NCBI RefSeq assembly: GCF_047675955.1
Contig: NC_132925.1
Span: 19,802,688 to 19,866,687 of the forward strand
DNA length: 64,000 bases
Direction: 5' to 3'
Source: Chlorocebus sabaeus
Lineage: Eukaryota > Chordata > Mammalia > Primates > Cercopithecidae
Shown here: positions 13,516-26,100 of the stretch, one piece after another
Numbering within the stretch: position 1 is the stretch's first letter
Layout of the letters: each line of letters starts with the position of its first letter
The notes under the pieces: generated by a model
The model's database searches: none
Seen by the model: only the letters and a program-made list of their open reading frames with translations
Told to the model about the DNA's origin: nothing
Made by a program: the position numbers and the translations under genes

Positions 13516-13574
13516 GTGTGTATGTGTGTGTGCATGTGTGTCTGTGTGTATGTGTGTGTGCGCGCGCGTGCGCA
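13516..13574. repeat. TG/CG alternating tract
   Basis: Interrupted TG repeat leading into CGCGCGCGTGCGCA. Strict pyrimidine-purine alternation runs from 13543 to 13574. Confidence 0.95.
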
Positions 13575-16050
13575 GGCTATCAAAGGAATGCTTACCCAGA
13601 AAATGTAAGACCAAATGTTCTAGTGCAGCATTTCTTGAACAAGTAGATGGCTAAAGTGTCATAATTTAGGAGCTACAAGTTGAGGCTGTGGGTGAAAGAC
13701 ATGCAGGGAGACACCTATTTCAAGTTCTGGCCTCTTCTTATATAATTAATTTTTTCTCTGATCCAGTATCAAACAGAAAATGGAGCAGAGGTACTCTGAG
13801 CTAGGGTTTGGTGGTGCTACCTGCAAAATAAATTGAATTTTGATTGTGTGTATACACTGTACCGTGTGCTTGTATATGTTTCATGTATCCATGGAGGAAT
13901 GATGTGGAAGCCTTGGGTCAGGTGAGGGGGGCTGGGGTGTGGGTGGAGTCATGGTATCAAAAGGATTTAGAGCCACCCCTGGTACAATAGCTACTTGTTA
14001 ACAGACTTACTCCCAAGAGTCACCATGAATAATGGAAAGTCAGATTTTCATGCAGAAATATTCATTCATGGCAGGGCAAGATTTCTTTTAGGTGAAGCAG
14101 AAACTCTCTAGAGTAAGAGAATGATTAAATTAATTTGAAAAATCTTCTTTGCATAAAGAAATAATATGGCTAATAATGGAGTATGAAGTATGTCATGTTT
14201 TTCATCTGTATAAATTAAAAAGTCCATCACACTGCTAATTTTAACGCATAACTTAAAGTTGCTATCAGTTCTAGTTAATTTAGATAACCTCAGTGTATAT
14301 TTTGCCACGTTTTTATTCCATTCCCATTTGACTGCCTATTGAATTCTCAAATTGCATGGAGAGTAGGTGATGAGAGTCGTAGTCTGCAACCCCTTTCCTG
14401 TTCTTTCACTTGAGTCAACCCTTCATATTCAGAGTTCATTTATCATTGTCAACAAGAGCTGTTGTCATCTGACCAGAACAAATGAGAAATTTCAGTTCTT
14501 GGGGCAAAACGCATATTCAGAGCTGAAATTTTGATTAAGTATAAGGCTGATTAGTTAACAGTGAAGGGCTTCAGTGTGGGGTCAGCTCACCCTTACTGCA
14601 CATTCAAGTACAATATTAGGTATTCTTAAATGTCCAGAACCTGTGAAATTCTTAATAGAGTTGGTTTATACATTGATTTGACTTATAAGAACTTAAATCT
14701 TGTCTAAAAACCTGTATGGATTTCGAAGGCTTAGAGAGGATTAAAAGGCTATAAAAATTTAAATAACTTCATCCAGTGAGTATGTTTACCCAAATGTGTC
14801 ATCAACCTTCTCAGTTTTCTGGTTAGAAAACTGGTTTGGGACACACTGACTCACACTGTCGACTGATAGAATGCAAACATATTCAGAATTCTCCTGGCAA
14901 GACTAATGTAAGAAAAACAGGGTTCTGGGAGCTTTTAGAGGTGAAATGTTTCATTTCTTCAATAAATCTTCCTATCACTAAGAGCTTTTAAAGTAAACAA
15001 ACACATGTCTTCACAGTTGTTAGGTGCTGGGTGAAGTGGCAGATGCATATTGTCATATCCAGTACCCCTTGCCACTTTCCAAGGAAACAATTTTTATAGG
15101 TAACCTCGGGAGTATTATGTTTTAGCCCTTAGATTGACAAAAAGTAATACCCTATAATTCTATTATCTCCATATGTAAATAAACATTTTGTGGGGTTTAT
15201 ATTTTCCCTTTGGCCTATAGATGTCAAATTCTTTGCCCAAATAATTACCTATTCTCTTCTCAGAACCCTCATGCAAAAAAGTAGATAACTAGAATATTTT
15301 TACCCATTTTGTAGATGGAAACATCAACACACAACTAGTGTTATTTTTCTTAATGTTGCCCAACAAACTTGGGCCCAAACTCAAACGATGGCCAAAGACA
15401 GTTATATTCTTTAAGTAAGGTTAGCTGAGCAACTCTTTTCAAGGATAAAGAGATGGAGACTGGACTGTCTTCTTGGCAGAGCTCAGGGTACAGTTAAAAT
15501 AAATAGACGCTCCTGTTTCTTTCTCTTTTCCAGTTGGTTATATCTCATTGCTGTTTGTTCGTTCACATGTTGCTGTAATTAGCCAATTTTAGGCTAGGCA
15601 AAGGGATTCGGTAGCGCATTACACACCCACATCTCCCTTTCTGGAATTTAGGATGAAATGAGATTTATTTTTCCATTTGCTTCATCCGAATGGAAATGTA
15701 TTTCTTCAATCCTATTTGGCTGTAAAGTAAATTTTTATCAGGAAGTTGTACAATAATGGATAATGTGAAATCCATTTCTCTTGGGTGTTTTGCTCATAAG
15801 AGTTTTCTGGTTGTTGTTGTTTTTGTTATTGTTATATATTATATAATAACATATATATTATATATTATAACAAAATAATAATTGTTATTATTGTTTCCAA
15901 ATTTGACTCTAGACACACCTAACACAAGGCCCGTATACACTGTAAGTTCTCTAACAAATTGCCAGTGGTGGGTTGAGATTTTTCTGCATGACAAATGTCT
16001 AATGGGCTCAGGATAAAGGGGAAATCCAAAGTTGTGGCATACAGGGTCTG
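13575..16050. other. Unique intronic DNA
   Basis: No gene or interspersed repeat recognised except the AT-rich inverted repeat near 15.85 kb. The block 15590-15720 is free of repeats. Confidence 0.55.
15831..15892. repeat. AT-rich imperfect inverted repeat
   Basis: Runs of TATATTATA and TATAATATA are arranged around ATATAT, flanked by GTTATT/AATAAT units; could extrude a hairpin. Confidence 0.6.
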
Positions 16051-16054
16051 TATG

Positions 16055-16400
16055 CCCTGGCTGTGGCATACTCATCCTCAGCAGAGGCTTAGCTCCACAA
16101 ATTTATCTTTTTAATGTACCTGTGAGTGCATTTCTCTGCCTGCTAAGTCTACTCAGCCTTGAAGCTAATTGCTGCCTGCTGGGAAACCTTCACATTCCCT
16201 CCATGCAGAACTAATCCATCTTTCTAATCAGATCCTTGAGCACTCTTGTACGTGCCTTTGTTACAGCTCACAATTAATTACCTCATACTACTTACGTTTC
16301 CACCTGGGCCTCAAAGACAGGATCCATGTCTTCTTCATTTTTTTTCCCTAGTTCCTAGTTCCAAGCATAGTGTTAAGTTAAATGAATGAATGGATAATAA
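16055..16400 (+). mobile_element. Probable L2 3' end
   Basis: Pyrimidine-rich block followed by GACAGGATCCATGTCTTC and AAATGAATGAATGGATAATA. Diverged. Confidence 0.4.
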
Positions 16401-16684
16401 ATATCCCCATTTTCTCTCTTTTCATATATAACCTAAATGTTCGTTCTTTTTTTTTTTTTTTCCAGCAAATAATCATTTTCTTTCCGTTATTTCTTTTTGG
16501 TATATCTTCTTTTACCTTTTTCCAAGTCTTTATTCTTTGCTTCTTAATAACATTAAAAGTTTTAACTTTTAAAGTGTTAAGAACACAGCGAAACTTTATC
16601 TCATGAGAAATCTACATTATCATTAATAGTTTTATTATCTATCTTGGTCATTTAAATCAGCCAAGTTACACATCCATCCTGACC

Positions 16685-16914
16685 TTTTTGGTTTTATTCA
16701 GCCATAAAAAGGAATGAAGTGTACTGATACATGTTACAACATGTCTGAACCCTGAAAACATTATTTTAAGTGAAAGAAACCAGGGACAAATAGCGACATC
16801 TTGTATGATTCCATTTATATGAAATGTCCAGAGTAGGCAAAACCATAGCGACAGAAAGGAGATCAGTGGTTTCCCGTGGCTATAGTGTCACTGCTTAATG
16901 GGCACAGGACTGCT
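16685..16914 (+). mobile_element. L1M fragment, sense (3' part)
   Basis: Matches the end of ORF2 and the 3'UTR of an old L1 (ATTCAGCCATAAAAAGGAAT, then CCATTTATATGAAATGTCC). It is cut off by the AluJ and does not continue beyond it. Confidence 0.7.
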
Positions 16915-17251
16915 GCTTCTTTTTTCTTTTTTCTTTTTTTCTTTTTTTCTTTTGAGACAGGGTCTTGTTTTGTTTCCCAGGCTGGAGTATAATGGCGTGA
17001 TCTGGGCTTCCTGCAGCCTTGACCTCCCTGGACTCAGGTGATCCACCTACCTCAGCCACCCAAGTAGCTGGGACTGCAGGTGCATGCCACTGCACCCAGC
17101 TAAATTTTGTATTTTTTGTAGAGATGAGGTTTTGCCATGTTGCCCAGGCTGCTCTCAAACTCCTGGGCTCAAGCAGGCCACCTGCCTCAGCCTCCCAAAG
17201 TGCTGGGATTACAGGCATGAGCCACCGCACCTGGCCCACAGAGCTTCTTTT
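16915..17251 (-). mobile_element. AluJ SINE
   Basis: Antisense old Alu with AluJ-type variants (GCAGCCTTGACCTCC region, GGGCTCAAGC). Its tail is TTTC-rich. GCTTCTTTT at both ends (16915 and about 17244) fits a target-site duplication. It sits between two oppositely oriented L1M pieces. Confidence 0.93.
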
Positions 17252-17975
17252 TAATTGACAAGTAGTATTCCATTACATGGATATACCACAGTTTTGTTTA
17301 TCCATGCCTCAGTTGATGGACATTTTGGTTGTTTTTACTTCTTGACTATCATGAATAATACTGCTGTGAATATTTGTGTACAGATTTTTGTGGACATGTG
17401 TTTTCATCTTCTTAGCTCTATACCTAAGAATAGAATTGCTGAGTTGTATGGTAACTGCAATGGATTGAATATTTGTGTCCCCCCAAACTCTTATGTTGAA
17501 ATCATAACCCCCAGTGTGATGGTATTAGGAAGTGGAGCCTTTGGGAGATAATTAGGTTTTGAGGGTAGAGGAGCATTCATGAATGGGATTAGTGGCCCTT
17601 GTAAGAACTTTCTCACCCACTTTCCACCATGTGAGGAAACAAGGAGAAGACAGCAGTCTACAACCCCAGAAGAGGGACCTTACCAGAATACTGCTAGCAC
17701 CCTCATCTCCAGTTTCCACCTTCCAGAACTATGAGAAATAAACTTCTGTTGTTTACAAGCCACCCAGTCTCTGGTATTTTGTCTTCATAGCCCCAGCTGA
17801 CTAAGGCAATAATTCTACACTTAACTTTTTGAGGAACTGCTAGACTATTTTCTAGTGCACCATTTTACATTACTACACAGCAGCATATGAGGGTTCCAGT
17901 TTCACATCCTTGTCAATACTTGCTATTATCTTTTTGATTAAAGTTATCCTAGTGGATATGAAGTGGTATCTCTTT
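17252..17975 (-). mobile_element. L1M fragment, antisense, split by an MLT1 LTR
   Basis: 17252-17455 and 17814-17975 are two parts of one antisense L1 (TAGTATTCCATTACATGG, then TATGGTAAC, resuming TCTACACTTAACTTTTTGAG and TTTTGATTAAAGTTATCCT). The gap is exactly the LTR at 17456-17808. Confidence 0.75.
17456..17808 (+). mobile_element. Solo MLT1-type LTR (MaLR/ERVL)
   Basis: A 353-base solo LTR beginning TGCAATGGATTGAATATTTG and ending ACTAAGGCA, with the typical polyadenylation block AGAAATAAACTTCTGTTG. Flanks GTAAC and ATAAT may be a diverged five-base duplication. No internal retroviral genes are present. Confidence 0.85.
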
Positions 17976-19149
17976 GTTACCAGTGATTAACCCATTTCTA
18001 AAGGAAAATAGAAAGTAAGAGGCATTTGAAGTTATTAAGAGTCAGTTAACCAAAGAATGTCGAATAGGAAATAAAAATAATACAATCTAAAGCTCATAAG
18101 GTGGGCTGGCTAAATGACTTGCATCTATAAATTTGAATAATATGCAACCACTTAAAAAAAGAATAGGAAAAGTATTGTATGATCTTCATGAATTGCCGAT
18201 GTATGCTTGTAATAATGTTTTTTAACATAAATACAAGAACCCATTCACGGTGGATTATCTTTGAGGAGTAGGAAGTGAGAGGAGGGCTATATGTGGGACC
18301 CTGAAGCATATATGCAAGATATATAGTGAAAAAGCTTGAATTGGAAATTACTTATTTTTAAGAAAAGAAAAAACATAGAAAACACATATTCAGTCTTATG
18401 AATCTTGCTAATGCGTTTCTTCTGAAACATCTTCTGAAGCTTCAAGTTACCTGTTTGTCAGGCATCTTGGATATTTCAGAGTGTTATTGAGAAATTCATG
18501 GAAATAAATGGAGTGTATGTGTATGATAAGTAGGGAGGAAATATAAAGAAGTGAGGATTGGCAAGTAGAAATTGAGTTAAATAGGAAACTAATGTAGAAT
18601 TCTCAAACACTCCAAACTAACTGAATTTAAATTAGAGAGAGAATTTGGCGAAGTGGGCCTTAGATCCCACTATTTTCAACAAATCAGACTTTTCAGGACC
18701 ATGTAGGGCCAGTACTAAGTGTTGTGAACTGTTGCCAAATATGTCATGTGGTGAGAAAGGTGAGCCAGGATCCTGGATTTGGACTCTTAAGGCTTGATAT
18801 AGGATATATGAAGGAGGAAGCCTCAGACATTTCAGAGAATGAGCAACGGAAATTTTTTATTTTTGGAAGACCAGTGATGCTAGGCCATGAGAACCTGAAT
18901 TTGAAAGAGAAAAGGAAATATACTGAAATTATATTGACAAGGCGAAAAAACTCTTTCAATAAAGTATTGTAACCTTCAAGTGTTTTTTTGATATGTTAAG
19001 ATTTTTTTTTTTCCAGAAGCAACACATCTCTAAACAAAGCCCAAGTCAGTGGGAAAGTCTGATTCATGTCATTAACATTCACTTTATACTCTTTATAACA
19101 TCATATCATGTTTAAATTGAGGTCAGATTCAAGATTAGTCTCAGGTAAA
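17976..19149. other. Unique or unrecognised intronic DNA
   Basis: AT-rich. A faint L1-like pattern occurs at 18095-18240. Opposed ORFs at 18724-18972 are not convincing genes. Confidence 0.5.
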
Positions 19150-19870
19150 GTTATAAAGTAAGAAATTGGCTCTCTTCTTCATTGTTAGTAATGGTATAAA
19201 TATCTTTTACAACAGGCAGTTTAACTGTAGGTTTTATAATCCTTAAATAGGTTCATAACTTTTGACTTAGCAATTTCATATATAAGAATTCTAAAACAAG
19301 GCCAGGCACAGTGGCTCATGCTTGTAATCCCAGCACTTTGGGAGGCTGAGGCAGGCGGATCACGAGGTCAGGAGATCGAGACCATCCTGGCTAACACAGT
19401 GAAACCCCGTCTCTACTAAAAATACAAAACTTAGCTGGGTGTGGTGGCAGGCGCCTGTAGTCCCAGCTACCTGGGAGGCTGAGGCAGAACGGTGTGAACC
19501 CGGGAGGCGGAGCTTACAGTGAGCAGAGATCATGCCACTGCACTCCATCCTGGGTGACAGAGCAACGCTCCATCTCAAAAAAAAGAAAAAAAAAAAAAAA
19601 AAAAATTCTAAAACAATAATCAGAAAGGCATAAAAATTAATTGAAATATGAGGCCATTCAGGATCGTGTTCTTTATAATAGTGACAAAGGAGGAATATAA
19701 ATGCCCACAATAGAGAATTTGTTGAATAAGTTGTGATGCATCTGTGTGATACAGTAGTATTCATCTACTTTAATTGTGATGTAGAGTTGTTGGTGATTTG
19801 GGAAAATGGTCATGATGTTTTTGTTAGTGAAAAAATATTGAATATAAAAACTACAAAGTATGAGTTGAGT
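19150..19870 (+). mobile_element. L1M fragment with an AluY inside
   Basis: Diverged sense L1 ORF2 sequence (GACTTAGCAATTTCATATAT before the Alu; TTCTTTATAATAGTGACAAA and a GTGAAAAAATATTG-like stretch after it). Assignment is moderate because divergence is high. Confidence 0.55.
19300..19603 (+). mobile_element. AluY-type SINE with exact target-site duplication
   Basis: Alu with AluY-like features (CACGAGGTCAGGAGATCGAG) and a long A tail. It is flanked by an exact 13-base repeat AATTCTAAAACAA at 19287-19299 and 19604-19616. It lies inside an older L1M. Among the younger insertions in the window. Confidence 0.96.
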
Positions 19871-20639
19871 GAGTTGCTTTTAGTGATGAGTTATTGTCTC
19901 TGATGTGTTTAATCTTAAAATCCCCTTTTAGGATCATTTTTTTTATTCTAGCTCCATGGTAAGAGCACCATACGCTCTTACTTCTGCCTTCTTGGGGGTA
20001 GTCCCAAAGCTCTCAAGCTCATTCTGCTTTCCTCATCAAAATGGGCTTGTCTTGTATCCCATTCTCCCATGACCATGCTAACCAAATGGAATGAATCCAG
20101 AAGCTAATTCATGATGAGAGATTAATGGAAAATAATAGATTAAAATGTAGCCAACTTTTCCTACATTTCATTCACTCATTCAAAAAAATATTTGTTTTAC
20201 CTCTCCCATGTTCTTGGTCCTATGGAAGGGGCTGTGTAACAAAATATATCAAAAGTAAGCCCACTTACCTTAGAGTGGGAATATTTGATTTTTCACAATA
20301 ACTTTAGACAAGAAGATGCAATTAGTGTGAGGATTTTTGACAGTGGCAAGTCAGAGGAGCACTGGAGTCTTTGGATGTACTTAAAAACCCTCACTTTGGT
20401 TCAGTCTTGATTTCGCATATTTGGAAGGCTACGTTTTTCATAATACCACCAAACTAACATTTCTGTTTCTCTAAGTAGAGTGATTTACCAAAAAGAAGAA
20501 ATGAGTCTTAATGGTTAAAAAAAAAAAAAAAAAATTCACAGAGCACTGTCTTGCCCAGCTCAGTGTTATACAGTGTTAGATCATTAGGACATTCAATAAT
20601 TCTCCTACACTAAAGAAAATAGGATACAACCATGCCTTG

Positions 20640-20825
20640 GGTATGAGCCCTTATTTGTGCCTCCTCTGTATCCTTAGTTGTCATTAGCCTGCAACTTTGC
20701 ATTGCACTTACTTGATTTTGTGTCTATCTCCCCTATACTAAACAATATGCCCCTTGAAAGCTCTTATTAATTGTCACATTATTAGAACCCAGTATAGGGT
20801 CTACTTAAATGCTTTCTTGGTAATT
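20640..20825 (+). mobile_element. L2 3' end
   Basis: GTGTCTATCTCCCCTATACT, then GAACCCAGTATAGGGTCTAC, follows the L2 tail consensus. Confidence 0.5.
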
Positions 20826-20905
20826 CAAAAAAATGTGCCCATTGGTATCATGCAGAGTACATAAGTAAACTACTTTGAAGAAAGGCAAATTTGAAGAAAG
20901 ATACG

Positions 20906-21379
20906 TATAATGGTTAATTTTATGTGTCAATTTGACTGGGCCATGGGATGTCTGAATAGCTGGTTAAACATTATTTTGAGGTGTATCTGTGAGAGTGTTT
21001 CCAAAGAGGTTAGCATTTTAGTTGGTAGACTGCCCTCCCCAGTGTGAGTAGACATCCTACAATCTGTTGAGAGCCAGAATGGAACAGAAAACTGAAGGCA
21101 GGTTGAATTAACCAACTGGATTAATTGCGCTGGAACATCAGTCTTCTGTCCTTGCCACTCCTGATTCTTAGGGCTTTAGATTGGGAATAGAATCTATACC
21201 ATTGACTTTCTAGCTTTCAGGTCTTTCGGCTACATGACTGGCTTTCTTGGGTCTCCAGTTTGTAGACGGCAGCTCACGGGACTGCTCAGCCTTCAGGATC
21301 ATGTGAGCCAATACTTTATAATAACGGTTTATACACACACACACACATTCTGTTTCTCTGGGGGACCCTGACAAATACA
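20906..21379 (+). mobile_element. MLT2-type ERVL LTR
   Basis: Begins TATAATGGTTAATTTTATGT, contains GAGCCAATACTTTATAATAA and a CA run, and ends CCTGACAAATACA, as in MLT2 LTRs of ERVL elements. No retroviral coding sequence is attached; it is a solo LTR. The 62-codon minus-strand ORF here is meaningless. Confidence 0.8.
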
Positions 21380-21383
21380 GTGC

Positions 21384-21565
21384 TAATGCTCACTGAGTGC
21401 TTTGTATGTGCTAAACACCATACTTAGCACTTGCTGTGCATTATATGATTAGTAATCACAAGAACCTATGAGATCTCTATCATTTTTTAAACAGATGGTG
21501 AATTAGAGACTTAACAAGATTAAATGCTTTGCCCAAGGTCAAATAGCCAGTAGGATCAGATGAGA
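21384..21565 (-). mobile_element. MIR SINE
   Basis: CACTGAGTGCTTTGTATGTG, then TTTGCCCAAGGTCAAATAGC. Confidence 0.7.
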
Positions 21566-22294
21566 GGATGGGACCATGCTTTATGGTCCATGCTCCATGT
21601 TTGTTGTTCTAACTCGAGTCTATGCTTTTAACTCTGATACCCTATGCTCTTCCATAAGGCCTTTCTGTTCAGTGATATTCACTCATCACTTGTGCCAGCC
21701 ATCATCTTCATGGCTGGCCAAGGCTGTTTGGCTTCATCTTCTCATCTGAGGAATTAATACACTTGCCAGGAAAGCTTACCTGTGAGTTGCAAATTCAGGA
21801 TATAGTTTAATTCTGATATCCCACCTTGATTTTCACTTATGAGGCAAAAATTTCCATTTTGATATGGTTTAATGGCTCTTTTTCCTCTTTATATTTTTTA
21901 GTCCAGATGGAACAGAAGTTTGAGGTTGCCTTTCCCCATTCAGTTTTTGGCTACCTGTTTTATAGGGCTGTTAAACTAGCAACCACCAGCCAGTTAGTAG
22001 ATGTATTTATAGACTATTTACTGTATGTCCTGCGTTCTCCTAGGGCTGTGCGGGCTTTTGGATAATTGCTGTCTTTAATCTCCTTTTTGCCTGATCTTCC
22101 ACAGTGTTGCAACAGTGGTGTCTGTGCCACAGAACGGACACCTGCATTCTTCCTAAATTATCTACAGATTATTTTGAGTGTCTTGTCTTTTCAACTGTAT
22201 TTTAGTAGTGTGTTAGATTTATCATGGACCTCCCGTAACACCAAGCACATGGTTTGAGTACCTAGGAATGATTCTAGGGAGAATAGCATCAAAT

Positions 22295-22445
22295 ATATTG
22301 TCAGGAGAACTGGCTTCTGGTTTGGCTCTGCAACTATTTCGCTGGAAGATTTGGTGACTTTTTTTATCTTGGACTTGATAGGCCTCACTTTTCTCAATTC
22401 AAAAAATCAAAGCATTGGTCTAGATTGCTAGGTCTTTTCTAGCTT
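22295..22445 (+). mobile_element. Probable MIR
   Basis: GGCTCTGCAACTATTTCGC, then CTCACTTTTCTCAATTC; diverged. Confidence 0.42.
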
Positions 22446-22806
22446 AAATTATTGACTTGTGAGATTTCTATAATTTTTTTTAGTTATCTGATAGATTGAT
22501 TCATGGTGGTTGTATTAACAGGAATAAAAAGGTTGTGAGCAGACTTGGATGTGCAAAGGTGATATTAGATTCAGTTCCAAATATGTGGAAGCAGTAGGGT
22601 ATACCGAAATCTAGATGTCCTTTAAGAATGGACATACAGATTTGGATTTAAAGTTTTGGTGGTAGCCACTGTCATTCTCAGTGACCTCTTTTGGTAGTGG
22701 AGTTAGAATCCTAGATTTGAGGTAAAAGGTACTTGTTCATGACAGTCACATAATCACAAATTTTTAGGTGTGAAAGAGACACAGAAATCATATAGCCTGC
22801 CGTTGT

Positions 22807-23112
22807 TTTTGTTTGTTTGTTTGTTTTGTTTTGAGACAGAGTCTTGCTCTGTTGCCCAGGCTGGAGTGCAGTGGTGCGATCTCGGCTCACTGCAACCTCA
22901 GCCTCCCGGGTTCAAGTTATTCTCCTGCCTCAACCTCCTGAGTAGCTGGGATTACAGGCGCGCAGCACCACGCCCAGCTAATTTTTGTGTTTTTAGTAGA
23001 GACAGGGTTTCACCACTTTGGCCAGGCTGGTCTCGAACTCCTGACCCCGTTATGTCCCCGCCTTGGCCTCCCAAAGTGTTGGGATTACAGGCATGAGCCA
23101 CCGCGCCCGGCC
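22807..23112 (-). mobile_element. Alu SINE
   Basis: Antisense full-length Alu. The tail appears as a GTTT repeat at 22807-22831 and the element ends CGCGCCCGGCC. Confidence 0.97.
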
Positions 23113-26100
23113 CCTTGTTTTATATACAAGAAAACTAAAGATTTTAGGAATGGAATTTGCCAAAAGTTACACATAGCTGCAGATCAGGTCTGCAGACCAG
23201 ACTCCCGCTATCTCTAAGCTCTCGGTTCATCCCTCACTAGGCTTGTTAGTGTTTTCTTTTTAGCATTCATAGTATTCTTTTGTAAGCAATAAATTCACTA
23301 TCGTGTACATTCAAATGCACATTCAAAATTATTTGTAAAATTTAGTTCAAAAAACTAAATTTCTGGGTAGGAAAAGCAGTCAGGTAGTATTGTCACTCTA
23401 TGTGAATTTTGACCTCTGAAATTAAAAGGCATTGTATGGAAACCGCTGAATTGTGCAGTTTTAAGAGTATGGTTTTGTGACATCTGTTGAAAGTTAAGTC
23501 ATCATGTACCGTCCTAAATGGTTTTTTAGTACCCACATGAGGTAATTAATCTCTCTGCATCCCTTTTCAGATCCTGTGTTAGGTCTAGCATGTATCCCAC
23601 AAGGCTGATCGTGTTGTAATTCTGTATAGAATTACAATAACAAAATATGTGTTTGTGGTGGATCTCCATTTTGTTCTGGTAAAGAACTAGATGCCCATGA
23701 CAAAGGTCAAGTGGAGATCTGGCATCCATTTCAATACTTGCAAGACATAGTCTTGAGAATATGTAATACAAATAACTCCTTGCCAAAAAAACTGACAGGA
23801 AATGATTGCATTTGAGTACAATGTATTCTACAACAATAGTTTAGTGTCTATGAAATTTAAAACTGCTGGCTTTCAAAATGTTTTTTTAAGTAGACTTTAT
23901 TTTTTTTAAAGCTTTATACCCACTGTGTATTGCTTTGTGGGATATCCTTAAAAGCTGAGATTTAAGACCAAAGAAGCTGAAAATCTTAATGGCACGATAT
24001 TGAATTCTCTAGTAAAGTACTTTAGTTTAATATGTTTATTGATTTCTCCTGAATGTTCTGTCTTCATGAGCATTAATGTTATTACATTAGTTTACCATAG
24101 TGGTGCCTTTTTTTCTACCCATCATGAACTCATAATGCCTTAGAAGAATCAGTATCAGGTCTTAAAGCCTGCAGTGGTGTCTTTGTTTTACATAATGAAC
24201 AAATATTCAGTATTGTATGTAGGTGAGGACCGTATCTACCTTATTCGCCCAGTATCTAGTATGGGACCTGGCTTGCAGGAGACATATATATTTAATCAAT
24301 TATTGTTTTTGTTTTGTTTATTTTGTTTCAGTTAATGAATGGCAAGTAGCACTAGCTCCAAACTAATGAGTTTAACCTAAAAATTGGAGAAATTAACTCA
24401 TTCATTTACGTATTTCAAAGGAGTATCCAAATCGTCTAGAAAGAAAATTTGATGTTTTTGAGAGAAGCCTTTAAAAGTGGTCTGATTTACTCAGTTAACA
24501 GTAGGGTCAAATATGGCTCAAGCAGTGTTTTAGTCGCCTTGTCTGATGGCAGTCTGGAAAAATAGGCCTGTCATAATAGAAAAGGATTGATGGTGAAAAT
24601 ACTTGTTTATAAAGTTGTTTCAGACAAAGGGAGAGGTGGAAGTGCTTTGTTCTTCATTAAAACTTAACAGCAAAGAACTTCCCAGGGTGTGGTCGAGGCA
24701 ACAACACTTGAAGCTGGACCCCTGCTGACCTTGCTCTAAAGGGCTCTAAGGCCTCTGCACCACTGTTCAATCCAGTCAAACTTGGACAGAAAAGGAACAA
24801 GAGATTAATTCTACCTTGACTCCTTTCTTTGTGGCTTTTGAGAAGCTACCATTTGAACTTCTGATTTACAAAGTTGAACTATCAATGCTAACCTACTTGG
24901 CCAAGATTTTAGAAAAGTGATTTAAGGCTTTAACAAAATCCATGGTTGAAGCCACAGTTTTATACGGAGCTGCCATAACAATATTTGTTTCCTGCTTTAG
25001 TTGTTGTTTCAAGACCAGAAATGCAGTAACATATATGGGTAGCATACATAGTTTGTTTTAGTATTCTAAGAAAGAATGCATGGTTTAAAAAAAAACAACT
25101 TTCTTTTTCCTTCAGAGCCTTTTCCTCCATTGAAACTGAAAAAGAAAAAAAAAATGCAAGCTTTTTTGAAAGTACAGGCAAAATTGGCATTTCACTTATG
25201 GGAAAATTTTGCAAAATTACATTGACTAAAAGTGACTTTTGTTTTGGCTTTCCTGTGAAGCCACACAGAAAGGCCAAAAATTATTGGCATTGCTTTTGTG
25301 TAAAAAACCTTTTACGTAGACTCTACCTGTAATTCAGCCAAGTACATAATTCAGGTCATTGGTGACACAGGTATCCACATGTTGGAGCTGGTCAGTGAAA
25401 GTTGTCATGAAACGTGGATAGAATATTACCATATGGACAGAGCAAACCGCACAGATTACAGCTAAGGAAACTTTGCATTAACATGCTTGGGAACAGGCTT
25501 TCCTGAGCCGATCCCTGCCCCCACCCACCCTCAGTGGGAAAGCCAATTGCTTACTGATTACGACAGCGACATCACTTGGCAAACATTTTGGCCTGAGCTC
25601 AATGTGTGACATCAGTCTCCTTTAGGGTTTTCCACATAAAACAAATTCTCCAAAGAAAACACAGAAATTGAGCCTTAATTTGAAATCCATTATTACATCC
25701 TCTGAGGTCTCATTAACTACCTCAATCATGTATTTCTTAATTTTTGTTTTATTTCCAGGTAAATACAAACCAACACTTAGAATCTGAGCACAAAACCTTT
25801 ACCGTGTTTATTTCGGAGTTTCAACCAGATAGCCCTTTGTATCTAGTTTCAACCAACCTCCCTTTTACTGGGGTTATGATATCTTTGTTTCACTGCTGGG
25901 AGGGTTGCTAGTTTGGGAGTGGTTTACAACACTTTGTTTGAGGAAGGAAGTAAACATTGTTTTTTGACCCTTCAGGATAAGTTAGCCTCACTTTTGTGCT
26001 AGGCAGCTGTGTGCTTGAGAGAAAGCACTCTCAGTGAAGTTGGAAGGACTCAGTCATGGTGTGTTTTGCCATGTCACTTGAAAGCAAGGCACGCTACAGG

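Noticed and set aside
17456..17808. Possible retroviral genes near the LTRs (17456-17808 and 20906-21379)
   Set aside because: Both are solo LTRs; no gag, pol or env-like reading frame is next to them.
22770..23096. ORFs with FETESCSVAQAGVQW-like sequence here and at many other places
   Set aside because: Typical translation of antisense Alu sequence.
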